NCBI GenBank assembly: GCA_964059195.1
Contig: CAXKWD010000009.1
Coordinates: forward strand, 90,121,432 to 90,185,431
Length of the DNA stretch: 64,000 nt
Source: Ectobius pallidus
Lineage: Eukaryota > Arthropoda > Insecta > Blattodea > Ectobiidae
Direction of reading: 5' to 3'
Position numbers and translations under genes: made by a program. The notes beneath the pieces are model-generated. The model was not told where the DNA came from, searched no databases, and saw only the letters and a program-made list of their open reading frames with translations. Shown one piece after another: positions 10,481-21,905 of the stretch (position 1 is its first letter; each line of letters begins with the position of its first letter).

Positions 10481-10850
10481 TGAACCTGATGCAAAGCTTT
10501 ATTGCTCACCAGGCAAGACTGACTTTATACAAACACTGAATGGCTTACAACTTCCCTCCAGAATTTTTTTAATTTAGAAAACTTTTTTCAAATAAACGTT
10601 TTAGCTGTTGGTATAAGCATCCCATGTACAACTTTTAAAGAAAATTGTTAGAGTCTTTTCGAAAAATCACGAACAACGGAATTTTCTTCTTAAAAATAAG
10701 AGAAAGTCGTCGCCAATCTTCGCGTCACATCCTCAGAAGGTACCTAACCCAAATACAAAATTTTGTTGTTATACGATTTTCCGTTCTGGAATTAGGCTTT
10801 TTACAGACTGAGACACACACACAGACATAATTCCGAAAATAGTATTTTTG
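10480..10850. repeat. interspersed repeat R, copy 1
   Basis: TTTTTCAAATAAACGTTTTAGC, then AAAGAAAATTGTTAGAGTC and TTTTCGAAAAATCA, are shared with 51405-51560 and 52536-52880 in the same orientation, followed by a short stretch ending in CAGACTGAGACACACACACA. The type of element is unknown. The 61-codon frame at 10645-10830 lies within it and is not a gene. Confidence 0.55.
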
Positions 10851-11027
10851 GATTCAGAGGACGTGTATTTTTTTTAAAACTTGTATTTTGTTTAACTCAA
10901 CTTCGAATTTGGGGGCCGAAAACAATACTTCCTCTACCTATGGTTTGGGCAGACGAAATAGAAAATCTGTTAGTGTTCGTCATTGTTAAAACCCAGGAGG
11001 ACAGCGATGTGTAGAACTAAAATCTGA

Positions 11028-11172
11028 CCAATCCAAGAAAGAAACCTGAAGTAAACAAAAACCAGTATGCCGTCTCACTCTAGCACAATTACTCGTATGA
11101 CCTAAGAGTGAGACAGACATAATCGTTCTTGTTTACTTCAATTTAGGTCTACTTTCTTAGAATGATCAGACT
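11028..11172. mobile_element. short palindromic (hairpin) repeat
   Basis: Left half CAAGAAAGAAACCTGAAGTA...GTCTCACTCT is mirrored by AGAGTGAGACAGAC...TACTTCAATTTAGGTCTACTTTCTTAG. It is about 145 bp overall, with 50-60-bp imperfect arms, and looks like a decayed fold-back MITE. Confidence 0.7.
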
Positions 11173-11185
11173 ATAAGTAAAACTA

Positions 11186-11218
11186 AAAAAAAAAAAAAAA
11201 AAACGAAAAAAAAAACCT
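11186..11218. repeat. poly(A)-rich tract
   Basis: Runs of A interrupted by a single CG. The flanking phrase CAGACTATAAGTAAAA recurs at 11411, so 11165-11425 is bounded by a short direct repeat. Confidence 0.9.
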
Positions 11219-11579
11219 TTACTTAACTGTATTTTTTATTCAAAGTAAACCCAGGTCTTATGCTCTATTACTAGAACTAGCCAATTTCCGAATCCACCAA
11301 TTCAAATTAGTATAACCTGGGAGGACTAGTCCTACATCCGAATGCTGCGTCATCTACCGTAGAAGATGGTGGGCATGTGGTCAGCGTGCCGACACCCACG
11401 GGCGTTAAGGTCAGACTATAAGTAAAATATTTAACTGTTCAAAGTTAAGCTCACAACATATGTGGAAACTGCACTATATTCCTAAGGGATGTTTCCCAAT
11501 ATATTTCCATTATATTATTTTACATTCTGCATTCTATATTCTATTCGTGTATTGTAGTTTTGCTATTTTTGTAAGCGCA

Positions 11580-11830
11580 GTATAAGGTTGGCCTGGATGG
11601 CGCAGACTGCATGGAATTGGCTTTCTGTGCCCAAGGTAATGGGCTCGATCCCAGCCCAGGTAGCTGACATTTATGAGTGCGTAAATGTGATATATGTCTG
11701 TAGATTTACAGATAGGCTATGTAAAATAAATCTTACGGTATAAAATTCAGGCACACCGGCGATGGTCACAGGTCTAAGTAGCAGTACACTCCCGTCGTTA
11801 AATAATCATGAAACAAACCAACAGTTTAGG
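11580..11830 (+). repeat. tRNA-derived SINE, family B
   Basis: The head GGCCTGGATGGCGCAGACTG...GGGCTCGATCCCAGCCC has A- and B-box-like motifs spaced as in a tRNA gene. The body ATTTATGAGTGCGTAAATGT...CACCGGCGATGGTCACAGG and tail CGTCGTTAAATAATCATGAA also occur, rearranged, at 51560-51775 and, as a tail only, at 4626. No clear target duplication. Confidence 0.8.
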
Positions 11831-11944
11831 CATAAATTAATTTCTTGTAACTTTATTAACGGCTTTCAGGAAAGCTAAATAAAATTCAACGTTTTAGCCG
11901 GCATGATGTTATTTTATGTATCATATTGATTGTTTCTCCAAAAT

Positions 11945-12998
11945 GAAGTCGAAATGAAATGATGAAATGATTAGCCTAAATGTCCCGTTAAGGGCAATGG
12001 CCTCCTCGAAGAGGGTAAGCTCGAATACACCTACATGTGGTGAGCTATTCCACATGAGGGATATTTGTGCTCTTGGCCTTTTATGCAATTCCTGGTCTAT
12101 GTCCACTTACATTAGTCTGGGTCATTGTGCACTTCATTGTAGTTTACGTCATTACACTTGTTACGGTCCTATACACTTGTCTTCGTAAGACTTCGGTCGC
12201 ATATGCACTGGTTTCAGTCACTGTTCACTTGTCTTCTTAAAACTTTCCAGTCATTCCTATTTCTTGCTCTGGTTGACCACTGTCGTCCTACAAGTTCCTT
12301 GAAGAGATCAGCCCATCTCTGTCTTGGTCTTCCGGGGGATCTTCTTCCAGTACGAGGGTCCCACATTGTGGCCTTGTATGTCCATCTGTCATCTTTGAGT
12401 CTTGCGACGTGGCCTCCCCACTTCCATTTGGTGTTGGTGGCTTGCAGTGCAGGGTCGGTAACTGCTGACATCTTCTGTAGTGTTTCATTTGTAACTCTGT
12501 CCCTCAACGATATGCCTAGGATTTTTCTCACCATATTTCTTTTGCACACTTGGAGACTGTTGCGAAGTTTGGAAGTGAGAGCCCACGTCTGACAACCATA
12601 CAACAATACCGGCATTACACAGGTCTCTAGCGTTTCGGTTCTGAGTTTTCTGCTGAGAGTTTTCTCCAGGAGGATGAACTTGAGGGACCAAAAAGCCTTC
12701 CATGCGAGAGAAATCCTTCTTTTTACTTCTTTCTCAGTCTTCTGGTGGAATGATATTATTTGTCCTAAGTACACATATTCCGATACATATTGCAGTACTG
12801 TGCCATCTACAGTTATAGGTGTCGCCGGTCCGTTTGACATTACCTGTGTTTTGGTCTTGTTCATCCGGAGGCCTGCTAATCTGCTGGAGTTAGATAGATC
12901 TTGAAGCATCGACTGAAGTTCACTGGGTGATTTGGCAAACAGTACGATGTCGTCAGCAAACCTTAGATTACTTAACCTGCTACCATTTATAGGCCTAT
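11945..12998 (-). pseudogene. RTE-like non-LTR retrotransposon, 5'-truncated 3' end
   Basis: The minus strand is open for about 260 codons from ~12996 to 12214. It starts INGSRLSNLRFADD, which contains the reverse-transcriptase catalytic FADD box, then NKTKTQVM, EYVYLGQII, RRISLAWKAFW, VLLYGCQTWAL, KWKWGGHVARLKDDRWTYKA, RTGRRSPGRPRQRW and a stop. This order (palm/thumb, then WGGHVAR and GRPRQRW) is typical of the C-terminal third of RTE-type ORFs. The endonuclease and most of the RT are missing through 5' truncation near 12998. The 3' flank runs to TCATTTCA-type short repeats near 11950-11970, the tail style of RTE elements. The remaining frame has no stop or frameshift, so the insertion is probably fairly young, but it is not functional alone. 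Confidence 0.93.
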
Positions 12999-13690
12999 AA
13001 TTATGAAATAGCCAATTAAAAGTAATCGTTTTTGTTTCTTTCTTTGTAATTTCTTTTTTAACAACGGATTTGTTCTACCTCTTACGTCTGTAACCGTCGT
13101 TGGTGTGTCAGAATTTTTCGCCACTAGAGTTGTTCACATTCCTGTACATTTACGGACATGAATCCCGACTCCATCACCCAGGCTGACCCTATGAGATTAA
13201 ATTTAATGCAAATGGCCGGATTTAAATAGATATAGAATTAAAATAAACTTCCAGAGTATAAACAAAAATAATGAATTGTAGTATGACGAGGCAACTATTA
13301 AAAATTACGCGCTATTACCTTTTAGATTTCACAATATGAGATCCAGCAATTGATATATTAATGGCTATTTCGGTGATTAAAATATCGCATAAAAACTGGG
13401 ATACCGGATACCTGTGATAATCCTGTAACAAAAGTAGACATTAAAATGGGTTAAATTAATTTACACCTATATTACTGTAATTTATAAAAATTGGCTTGAA
13501 AAGCATGTTAAAAATGAGTTGGTTAAGCATGGATGAAGATTAGTGTAAAGGCTTTGCGGATATGATTACAATATTAGGTAAACATAGTTAGCTTGGGGTA
13601 TCAGTATAGGCTACACTTTAGCGAATTAGTAAGCAATTCAGTAATTAAATCAAGTAAATTAGAGCTTATAGATTAACTGATTATTAGTTT
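12999..13690. other. no recognisable feature
   Basis: AT-rich. No frame or repeat match was found. Confidence 0.45.
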
Positions 13691-13694
13691 ATAT

Positions 13695-13768
13695 GAAACA
13701 GTAGGGGTCCCTGTAAGGGAGAATTCATTATGGGAGAGGTAAAACTACGAAAGAGAGAGAAAAAAGAA
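13695..13768 (+). repeat. SINE family A, 3' end fragment
   Basis: CCCTGTAAGGGAG...ATGGGAGAGGTAAAACTACG matches the end of the SINE at 25548 (CCTGTAAGGCCCG...AAGGGAGAGGTAAAACTAT). It is followed by a GA-rich tail. Confidence 0.65.
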
Positions 13769-13821
13769 TGAAACAGTAAGATAGTTTCTCAACGTTAACT
13801 GCTGCAAAAACCACTTGAATG

Positions 13822-13889
13822 CGGCCTCAAATTGATCCGGATAAATGGCAATCCGGATGGTTGGAGTACGGATAATTGGCGTTCTACTG
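13822..13889 (-). mobile_element. pogo/Tigger-type terminus, solo
   Basis: On the minus strand it reads CAGTAGAACGCCAATTATCC, then GTACTCCAACCATCCGGATTG. This is the CAGTRGAAC..ATTATCCG terminus of Tigger-like pogo elements, with TA immediately outside. I did not find the opposite terminus, so it is a fragment. Confidence 0.75.
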
Positions 13890-15372
13890 TATTAGTGGTT
13901 AGGATATTGTTGCCTAAAGCCCTTCAATTTTGAATATAACGTCAAAGGAAGAATAATATTGTATGTAACATTAAAGCTAATAAATATTAAATATTATGAA
14001 ACTGAGTTAATTTGGAGGTAATTCAATGTAAGAATTAGCAGTTACGAGGGATACTTCAATATAGATGGGCACAGGGAGCATATGAGAGATGAGGAGTGGT
14101 CGAAATTAGGCAATGCTTATTATTCACTGAGATTCGGACCCCACACGATGATGGTAATTTTATATCAGTTCAAAACCTCGAGCTGATGCACATTCCCTGG
14201 AAACCAAACCTTTATAAAACTCTCCTTCAATTGTTTGTTCGTTGTAGTATTGAATGCTCGGTATTAGATCCAAATGAATCCATGTTTCAGAAGCTCAGCA
14301 AATGTCCCAGTAGAAACAGTCCTCTCTAACATCCATAATATTTATATGTTGCATTATGTTCATCCTTTGTTTTAACAAATATTATCTATACATGGAGGCT
14401 ATCAAAGTGACAAAACATATGTTTCCAATATTAGTTTTTACATGGTTTATTACATTGCCGGTATTCAGCATGGTCATTAAAAAATATTATGTTCAGTAAG
14501 TTATATTTATATCTTAGGTCAAAGTGCTATTTCTTTAAATGCTTTGGTTTTGGTACCCAGATCTTGATGGAGAGTAGTACGTTATTTAGAGATACTTTAT
14601 CTTGCGCAAACCATAATGTGGCGTATTTAGATGGGACTAACGTAATCTGAAATTCTCACGTCCGTTAAGGGTGTTCATACAGTAGCGAACCCACTTTTTG
14701 AAAATGTGGAATAACTTGACTCTGGCTGGACAGATTAAAAAAAAATTACACACACAATCTACATGAGGATAGCTTTAAAGCAGAATGTAACACTATAATT
14801 ATCGTCTATATAATTTATATTTTAAGTGTTTCTAACAACGTAATAAAAAAATGTCACCTTAAGCGCGGAAGTTATTAATTACTAATTGTATAATCTTTCA
14901 TTAAATGTGAAATTATATGATAAAGAATTGACCTCAGTGAGCATCATATTTGCTTTGATATCAAATATATATATTAATTTTCAATCCGATTTTTATGTTA
15001 TTTTCTACGATTTCTTATCCTCAAGTTAGCCAATTAAAATTAAATCTTAATCGTTGGGGTTTACCCTATAGAATTTTTTCCTCAAATTTAAGGAGAAAAA
15101 AATAGTAATCGACAATATCTTGTTAGGTGATGACTTGTTTTTTGTGGACGATATGGATTTTAAAAAGTAGCCATGTAAACTGCATCAGTAGTTATTAAAT
15201 TAGAGCTTCTGTCATATAGAATGAGTATACAAAATTATATGAATAAGTGAAATTATTCCATATTTAGTAAAACGTGGCAAACTGAATAGCTTCTTTAATA
15301 GCTTCTTTAAGAATCAACCAGAGGATGTGTGTGCTAACTCATGATGAATAGATTAATTTAAAGTTGACTGTC
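13890..15372. other. no recognisable feature
   Basis: About 1.5 kb of AT-rich DNA. The 77-codon frame at 14096-14329 shows no motif. Confidence 0.45.
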
Positions 15373-15388
15373 GGGGGGGGGGGGGGGG
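15373..15388. repeat. poly(G) run
   Basis: Sixteen consecutive G in otherwise AT-rich DNA. Shorter G or C runs occur at 23692-23705, near 45712 and near 54050. Confidence 0.98.
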
Positions 15389-15742
15389 AGGTATCCTCGC
15401 TTTTTTTCTTCCAATTTTTAAGCCTCTAATCTAAGAACACTTTTGACTCCCTATCCCTGCAACCATTTTACTATCGAATGGGGAAAAATGGCAAATCAAC
15501 ATCGTAGTCTTATTAAGTTTCAGTGAACCCAAAATTACGGCAAATTAAAGTTTACATGAGTTGAATTCACCCTCTTAGATTTTGGGCTATATTAGCCGGA
15601 ACGGTTGTATTTTTACTGAAAGCTAAAATCCAATTTAGAACGCAGTATAAGTAACTTTCTTATGACAATTCGGTGAGTAAATTTCGGATACTTTTCAACG
15701 TTGTGCACTAATATAATATATGATTCTTTTTTTTTTTTGTTT

Positions 15743-15976
15743 TTAAAAGGGCCAATGCCAATTTCTTACAAAAACGAGATCTATGCATTATTGAGCAAAG
15801 CTAGCCTTTATCTTTCGTATAATAAAAGTGTCAAAGTCTGTTGCTATTAGTAGACATAGCCTAATACATAAATCTTAGGGGCCAATTTCAGAAGTTCTCA
15901 GCAAAAAATGTTACTTCTACAAAGGCTTCAAAGTCAGTTATCTCAAAAGCAAGCTTTATGATATTGGCCCTTTTAG
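15743..15976. mobile_element. small MITE with ~17-bp terminal repeats
   Basis: TAAAAGGGCCAATGCCA on the left pairs with TGATATTGGCCCTTTTA on the right (two mismatches). It is ~233 bp with a non-coding interior. No target duplication is clear. Confidence 0.55.
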
Positions 15977-17136
15977 AACCAAGCCACAGATATAGCCTAT
16001 GGTTAATCGATATAAAATTTCAGATAACTCCAAATAATTCTCATTTCATTATGAGTCCGAATAAAGATAACTGTTTTATTTCTTCTTTAGTTAATTGTCT
16101 GTGCAATTACTAGTTATCCAGTTATTTGTACCAACTGAACTTTCCACCTAAGCATGTAGTGTTTTTAACGAAACTTACGACGAACGAAAACAACTTCATT
16201 CTCGCCATAATGCTCACTACAGCCAACAAGTACGATGAATAAGGTCTCTTCTGGACATGTCTTAAGTTATTACTAAGAACATTTAGGCCTACTAATCCTT
16301 ATATTTTCATGAATAATTCATCATAATATTCTAAGGGCCTGTACGTCGACCACCTGATATCATATTTATCTTCCAGATATAGAACTTATCTGGAAGTTGG
16401 CCAAGAATTGCGTACTATGATCTCCTGACAAAATCTCTCTGGAAAGACAACTCTCAGATAAACTAGCAGGAGGATGAAGTGGCTGATAAACTACCAACTT
16501 CCAAGAAACAAGATGGCAGCACTCCGAAGCTTCAAAGCCACCAGGGTTTCAGAATTGATGCTAGAATAATATCGTTTTATGCTCACATATGAATGAAATA
16601 GAATTGCACAAATCGACTAATGCGCTTAAAACGACATGTTCTTATGTAATTTAATTGTACAAATACACATTCGAGCTGCCGCACCTAGCGGAGCCCTATC
16701 GAACAACAAAAACACCTCTTCGCTCAACGAGCTAAGGATCATTTTACAAAATTTTACTGCGTTCTTCCCGATAGCTGTTCCGCGGTGGTATTACAAGTCA
16801 ACTTCCACTTAAGCAATCTGGAAGTCACGTATCGGGAGGAATTGTCGGCAGGTGATAAAACATCATAATTGACTGAGATACAGCACAATGTGCAGAATGA
16901 AAAATAACCATTTTCAAATATATTGGTCGCTCTGATTAAGCTGTCAAATCCCGAAAAAGTGCGATATTGACACAATTGACCCCCAGATAGGAGTGATCTG
17001 ATTTCGACTCTCAAGTGGTTTAGTTATGATGTTGTGAAATTCGAGCGAAAGTTCTGGCACGGCCATTGGAGTTGTCTGTTTCAGTTTGTCCAGTAGGCCT
17101 ACCCAGTATCTGATTTTGTTCCTGACATAACAGAAA
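15977..17136. other. no recognisable feature
   Basis: No gene found. A short hairpin CTTCCAGATA..TATCTGGAAG lies at 16371-16397. Minus-strand frames of 86 and 67 codons near 16754-17147 have no motif. Confidence 0.45.
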
Positions 17137-17400
17137 ATAATATTCACTATCTTAGGATGGCTTTACGGGTTATCAGCCGTGTCAACATTATCAGATTCGA
17201 GCTTTCGGCCATCTTCCCTCTGAGTAAGGCCACAGAGGGAAGATGGCCGAAAGCTCGAATCTGGAGAAGATGGCCGAAAGCTCGAATCTGGAGAAGATGG
17301 CCGAAAGCTCGAATCTGATAATGTTGACACGGCTGATAACCCGTGAAGCCATCCTGAGTAATCAGCGCCGTAAAGCTTCAAATATTATATTCACTATCTT
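17137..17400. mobile_element. fold-back element with internal 27-bp tandem repeats and 17-bp flanking repeats
   Basis: The arm AGGATGGCTTTACGGGTTAT through GCTTTCGGCCATCTTCCCTC (about 17154-17220) is mirrored to 17354. On the right arm GATGGCCGAAAGCTCGAATC with GGAGAA spacing is repeated three times (27-bp unit). Outside, ATAATATTCACTATCTT (17137-17153) and ATTATATTCACTATCTT (17384-17400) match at 16 of 17 positions and look like a long target duplication. It is non-coding. The overlapping 72- and 129-codon frames are repeat translations. Confidence 0.85.
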
Positions 17401-17407
17401 CTTCCTT

Positions 17408-17483
17408 AATCATCATCATCGTCGTCGTCATCATCATCATCATCATCATCATCAGCATCATCATCTTCATCTTCATCTTCATC

Positions 17484-17516
<33 letters not shown>

Positions 17517-17530
17517 TTCATTTGCATCTT
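17408..17530. repeat. (CAT/TCA)n compound microsatellite
   Basis: CAT triplets interspersed with CGT and CTT. They produce an artefactual histidine-rich frame on the plus strand. Confidence 0.97.
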
Positions 17531-18328
17531 CAGTTCATAATGAACATTCCTTGTTCGTCGTCTTCAGATATTGTTCAAATCTCGGAAACCGGACAACGTG
17601 CTAGAATGCTAGATAGGTACAGTCACTTATAAAGTGATTTACGTGGAAATTACGTACGATCGTACATTACAAGTTGGTTATATAAAAAGTAGGACGCTGT
17701 TGGAAAGTCGTGGGCTGCTTATAGACCACCATGATAGGCAGGAATTAAGTATTCACATTGGGACGCGACCAGGTAGATTATTACCTGTGGAAACCTGTTA
17801 TCCGGAGAGTAAACAATGGATACACCAAACCTATACTTAAATAGCCAGCAGAAGAAATTTATCGTCATGTTTGATGGTTTTACTAGTGCTGATGGCAGGT
17901 AGCAAGAGGAGAAGGGGGAATCATCTGCAGTCATCCGGCAAGCTCCCTCCCTCCCTTCATCACCCGGGGTTCGAATCCCACAATGACATAACCCCGTTTT
18001 GATTTGTGATTCAGCTCAAATAACATAACGTAGCATTAGACTGTGTAATCGTTTTCTGCAGTAACTTACATTCAAATGTTTTTAGCCTCTAGTCTATCTG
18101 ATTTTAAAGGATGCATCATAGATAACAGGTAGTAATTTTGGTTATGACTTCATCGACAATACAGTATTGATCGTCTATTTTCTAGTTGTAAAAACGTGTA
18201 AAATTTCAACTCAAAAGAAAAAATCACATACGTCGTATTTTTTATTGCCCCTTTTTACCAATTCATAACATAAGGAATTGTGATGGTGCTTAAGGTTGTA
18301 GACTCACTGCGTCACCTGAATATTAGAG
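17531..18328. other. no recognisable feature
   Basis: No gene found. GGGGTTCGAATCCCACAATG at ~17967-17986 resembles a Pol III B box, but no A box precedes it at tRNA spacing. Confidence 0.4.
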
Positions 18329-19618
18329 AGTATAGACTGTTCCATAACATGAAAGCCTCATCTCACTCCACTGTCCGAGCCTCGTCTCACTCCACTGTCC
18401 GAAGCCCGGGCTGACTTAGCGGAATGGTTTCTCAGTGATCTTCCATGGGTTTTATCTTACATTATCAAAACATATTGGAAACAAATACCATGGCCTAGAT
18501 TTTGGTATGGAGCTATTGCGAGTTGTTCAAAATTTATAATATAATGAATAAATAAAATAATTTTACCCTTCACATTAGTTATAAAGTATACATACAGTGT
18601 GTCCATAAAATAGTGGTGGATTTTCAGACTCCTATAGGCCTATAGCAAAACATGATTCCCTCAATACATTGACAAAATCTGTTATTAGATTTTCTACATG
18701 TGAAGGTTCTGGATGCCCGCGTATGCAGACTCGTGGTAGTATTATGAACCACTTGCAGTCATAATTATGTAGAACAGAATGAAAGTTTAAAGCTTGATAT
18801 GGTTTGAGATATTTTATTAATTGACATGCACAGTCATGATTCATGAATATCAACGTTGGTTGGATGGTCGCCACGATGACCGGAGTTTAGGCTTTTAGAC
18901 TTTACATCTGGAACTGCACCAAGCAACATGTAGACAGTTTATTACATTTTACAAAACATGAAAAACTTAGTTCTCGGAGCTAGTTAGATAACATTTCCCC
19001 ACTGTAAAGATCAGTGAAAAATAGTCGATCCTCATTAAATGCCTAGTAACAATAAGTCTACTGTCAGTTTTTTTTCTGGAGATCTTTTAGTCCAGTGTCG
19101 TGTATGGGGTTGAAAAGTTGCACTCGCTGTGTTAGTGTGTAACATTGCCTTATTCTTTCTGACCAAGACGTAAAAATGGTTTTCGGCGCCACATGAAAAG
19201 AATATATACAGTTATTTTTTTCTTCCTGACACTGGTAGAACGCGTGATGGGGAAAGGGCATTCAGAGGTGGGAGTTGAATTCAGAGATACAAGCCATCTT
19301 CCCCTCCCGCCAGTCGTGACAGCCGTAGCCTTATACCTTAGTTAAAGCGGTGTGACTGCCTTGAAGGCTGGAGACTGGATGAAATCTTTCAGATGACAAT
19401 ATTTCGATATAGACTCTTCCTTGCTACAGCGCATTTTTCCGAGCAGGGCAAGTTAGAAAAAATTGTACTGTATTCTCTAAATACACTGACTCTGGGATTA
19501 GCGAACAATAAGCGATCCTCGTTAGGAAAGAGCACGTTGTGAAACCTTTCCTCGAAGATACCCTGGGTCTCAGGTAATGGAGTGAGACGAGGCCGTCATG
19601 TTTTGGAAAATACTATAC
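18329..19618. mobile_element. possible decayed DNA transposon with ~40-bp inverted ends
   Basis: AGTATAGACTGTTCCATAAC plus ATGAAAGCCTCATCTCACTCCA (from 18329) is mirrored at 19576-19618 with ~80% identity. CCTCRTCTCACTCCACTGTCCGA is tandemly doubled just inside the left end. Inside, ACAGTGTGTCCATAAAATAG near 18596 looks like the end of another element. There is no recognisable transposase: the 80-codon minus frame at 18632-18874 has no known motif. Confidence 0.45.
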
Positions 19619-20144
19619 GTGTGAAGGATATTGAACATTTGAAAATTAGTGTCATCGAATTTATTTAGTCTGTTTAATAACTCGTCGTGTGTGGTAAGAC
19701 CAGGAATATAAAAAAGACGAATAGACAAATGAAAACCGTATCCTACTGCACTAATTAATAAGAAAACTTTAGGAGTTTTTCCCTTCTTATTTAAGAGGTA
19801 TTTGAAACTTTTATTGTTTTGCGTTATGTCAATGAATAGTTTTGAAATTCTAACATAAATGTATGAACACACTGTACTTAGAGACCTTGACTTGTGCCAC
19901 TCATGATTTAGAATGGTGCATGGAATGAATGGTGTAGTGTTGCATGATGGAAAAATGCAAGAAGATCAGCAGCACCTGAGTATCACGAAGCAGTGAGTCT
20001 GGCGCCAGAGGAGTGCCATCTCATCTCACACTGCTTTACACCTTCCAAATTCCTGTGTTAAATTAGCTGTCCCCTCCCACCCTCTACGTGCCTCACTCAT
20101 TGTTAACACCCTCATTACTACTACTATTATGCTGGGAAATTTAC
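19619..20144. other. no recognisable feature
   Basis: A 100-codon minus-strand frame (19570-19872) overlaps the left part. It has no recognisable domain and AT-driven composition. Confidence 0.4.
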
Positions 20145-20220
20145 AACTTATAATAATAATAACAATAATATTAATAATAATAATTTTATTATTATTATTA
20201 CTACTATTATTACTAGGCCC
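20145..20220. repeat. TAA/ATT-rich low-complexity sequence
   Basis: Imperfect (TAA)n passing into (ATT)n and ACT. It makes a spurious isoleucine/leucine-rich frame. Confidence 0.95.
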
Positions 20221-20372
20221 TATTATTAATGAGAATAGTGGTAGAAAGATCAGTAGAGTAGTAGTCGAAGCAGTAGATACTATTATTTATTTAGTTTTCT
20301 TCCTGCAACACCTGCTGACTATGACTAAGAGTACGGTACCATAAATTTTAGAACCCAACAATGGGTATATGT

Positions 20373-20675
20373 AAAAAGTAAAGTAATCCCTGTACAGGCC
20401 ATGGAGGCCCAGAGGCTTCCAGGAGGTTGAGCCTCCCAGATTTTGGACATTCGGCACATGAAGGTGGTAAGGTTGTCAGCCTTACGCAGCGGCCGCCTTT
20501 ATCCCCAGGATTGCTCCTGGTACTCATTTCTTTTGGAGGCTGAGTTGACCCCAGGGCCATAGTGCCACCAGAAGGATTAGGCCAATTGAAAAACTCAACG
20601 ACCTCATCGGGAATCGAACCCGCGACCTTCCGGTTTGTAGCGCAGCGCCTCAACCACTACGCTACGGCGTACTCC
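20373..20675 (-). repeat. tRNA-derived SINE, family D
   Basis: The minus-strand head GCCGTAGCGTAGTGGTTGAG ... GGTCGCGGGTTCGATTCCCG has well-preserved A and B boxes at tRNA spacing. The body follows with CACTATGGCCCTGGGGTCAA, GGATAAAGGCGGCCGCTGCG and CATGTGCCGAATGTCC, ending near CAGGGATTACTTTAC. It is the best-preserved Pol III promoter in the window. The 101-codon frame across it is a familiar SINE artefact (ALGSTQPPKEMSTR), not a gene. Confidence 0.88.
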
Positions 20676-21905
20676 AGATATACGTAAGTATTCATATAAA
20701 TTTTTTTCAAAAGTTTTGTTGGGACCAGAGGTTTTTGTTATAATATATTATAAAAAAGTATATTATACGTAATTGGTTTATTTATGCTAAGGTTACTTGA
20801 TGTCCCTTGTCCCAGAGTTTAAAAAGAGTAATAATTTTTTAATGCATTCTTCAATAGTATAATGTCATACGGTAAATTTTTATTTAGCCTAATATTTAAG
20901 ACACTTGGTGCAAAACCATTCGCCTTTCAATACATTAAATCAGTTGCAAAAGAAAAGTCTTGATTCTACTTAAAACTTCTTAAACTCCTATATTGTGAAT
21001 TTATAAGCATTGAAATAAAGTGTGCAAAATTAATTTGCAGACTTTTGCTGATTATATTCATCCTTTAGGTTTTCATTAGCAATGACATAAGAGGTCATTT
21101 AAATAACTGTAGTTATGGATACTTTTTATTAGGTTATTGTATTATCTTCTCCATCTCTCGATATCGTTATTCTTGATGAACGAAGCCTATTTATTGGAGA
21201 GACGTATACTAGTTCCATGCTTTAGTATTTAGGTACTGTTCTCTTCGCAAGAGGTATCGCTTTACATGAATGAAGATCCATGATAACGGTCAAATACCAG
21301 CCTCGTTCTAATAAATTTCCACCCCTTTAAAAAAACATGAATGACCACCTAAGATATGTCTGTTACACCCACCCTTTCTTTCTTTTTTCCCATCCCTCCT
21401 AGCTATGTTATTATTAATATGGTCGTTTCCTTCCTACCCCCACCTTTGGCACGGGGCAGGTTAAGGCGCCACTGTCAAAACTAGGGTGAGAGACGGGAGT
21501 GAGGGTCCACTACTCATAATCAGGTGATAAATGAAGGATCTAACAGCCTTCAGTTCGCTCTCCCAAGGGGGTTTAATTCTTTTTTTGTTAGGGTTATTTG
21601 TTTTTGCTGTTGGAAGTCTCCATCTTGCTAGAAGGTGACCAGGTAATTATACTGTATAGTGGCAGCCTAAACCAACAGAGCATCAATTCTGTGTAGCTGC
21701 AGAAGGGACTGGCGCCTCCTACCGTGAGCAAAAGTGGATTGAGTCCCGAACATGATCCGAACACTTAAAATTATTATCACCTGCAAATGTGAAGACAGAT
21801 ACACGAACAATAATATAACAATGCCAATCACAGACGTCGCTTTACGTTCGTTCCCCATGTAGAGACAGTAACTTACTTCAATAATATTTTATATTATTTT
21901 GAATC
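20676..21905. other. no recognisable feature
   Basis: 1.2 kb without frames of interest. A pyrimidine-rich stretch lies near 21370-21450. Confidence 0.45.

Noticed and set aside
17243..17632. Histidine-rich 129-codon open frame
   Set aside because: It is the translation of the 27-bp tandem repeats and the CAT microsatellite; there is no domain and the frame depends on repeat phase.
20348..20653. 101-codon minus-strand frame
   Set aside because: It lies entirely inside a tRNA-derived SINE with clear A and B boxes; frames of this kind recur in every copy of such SINEs.
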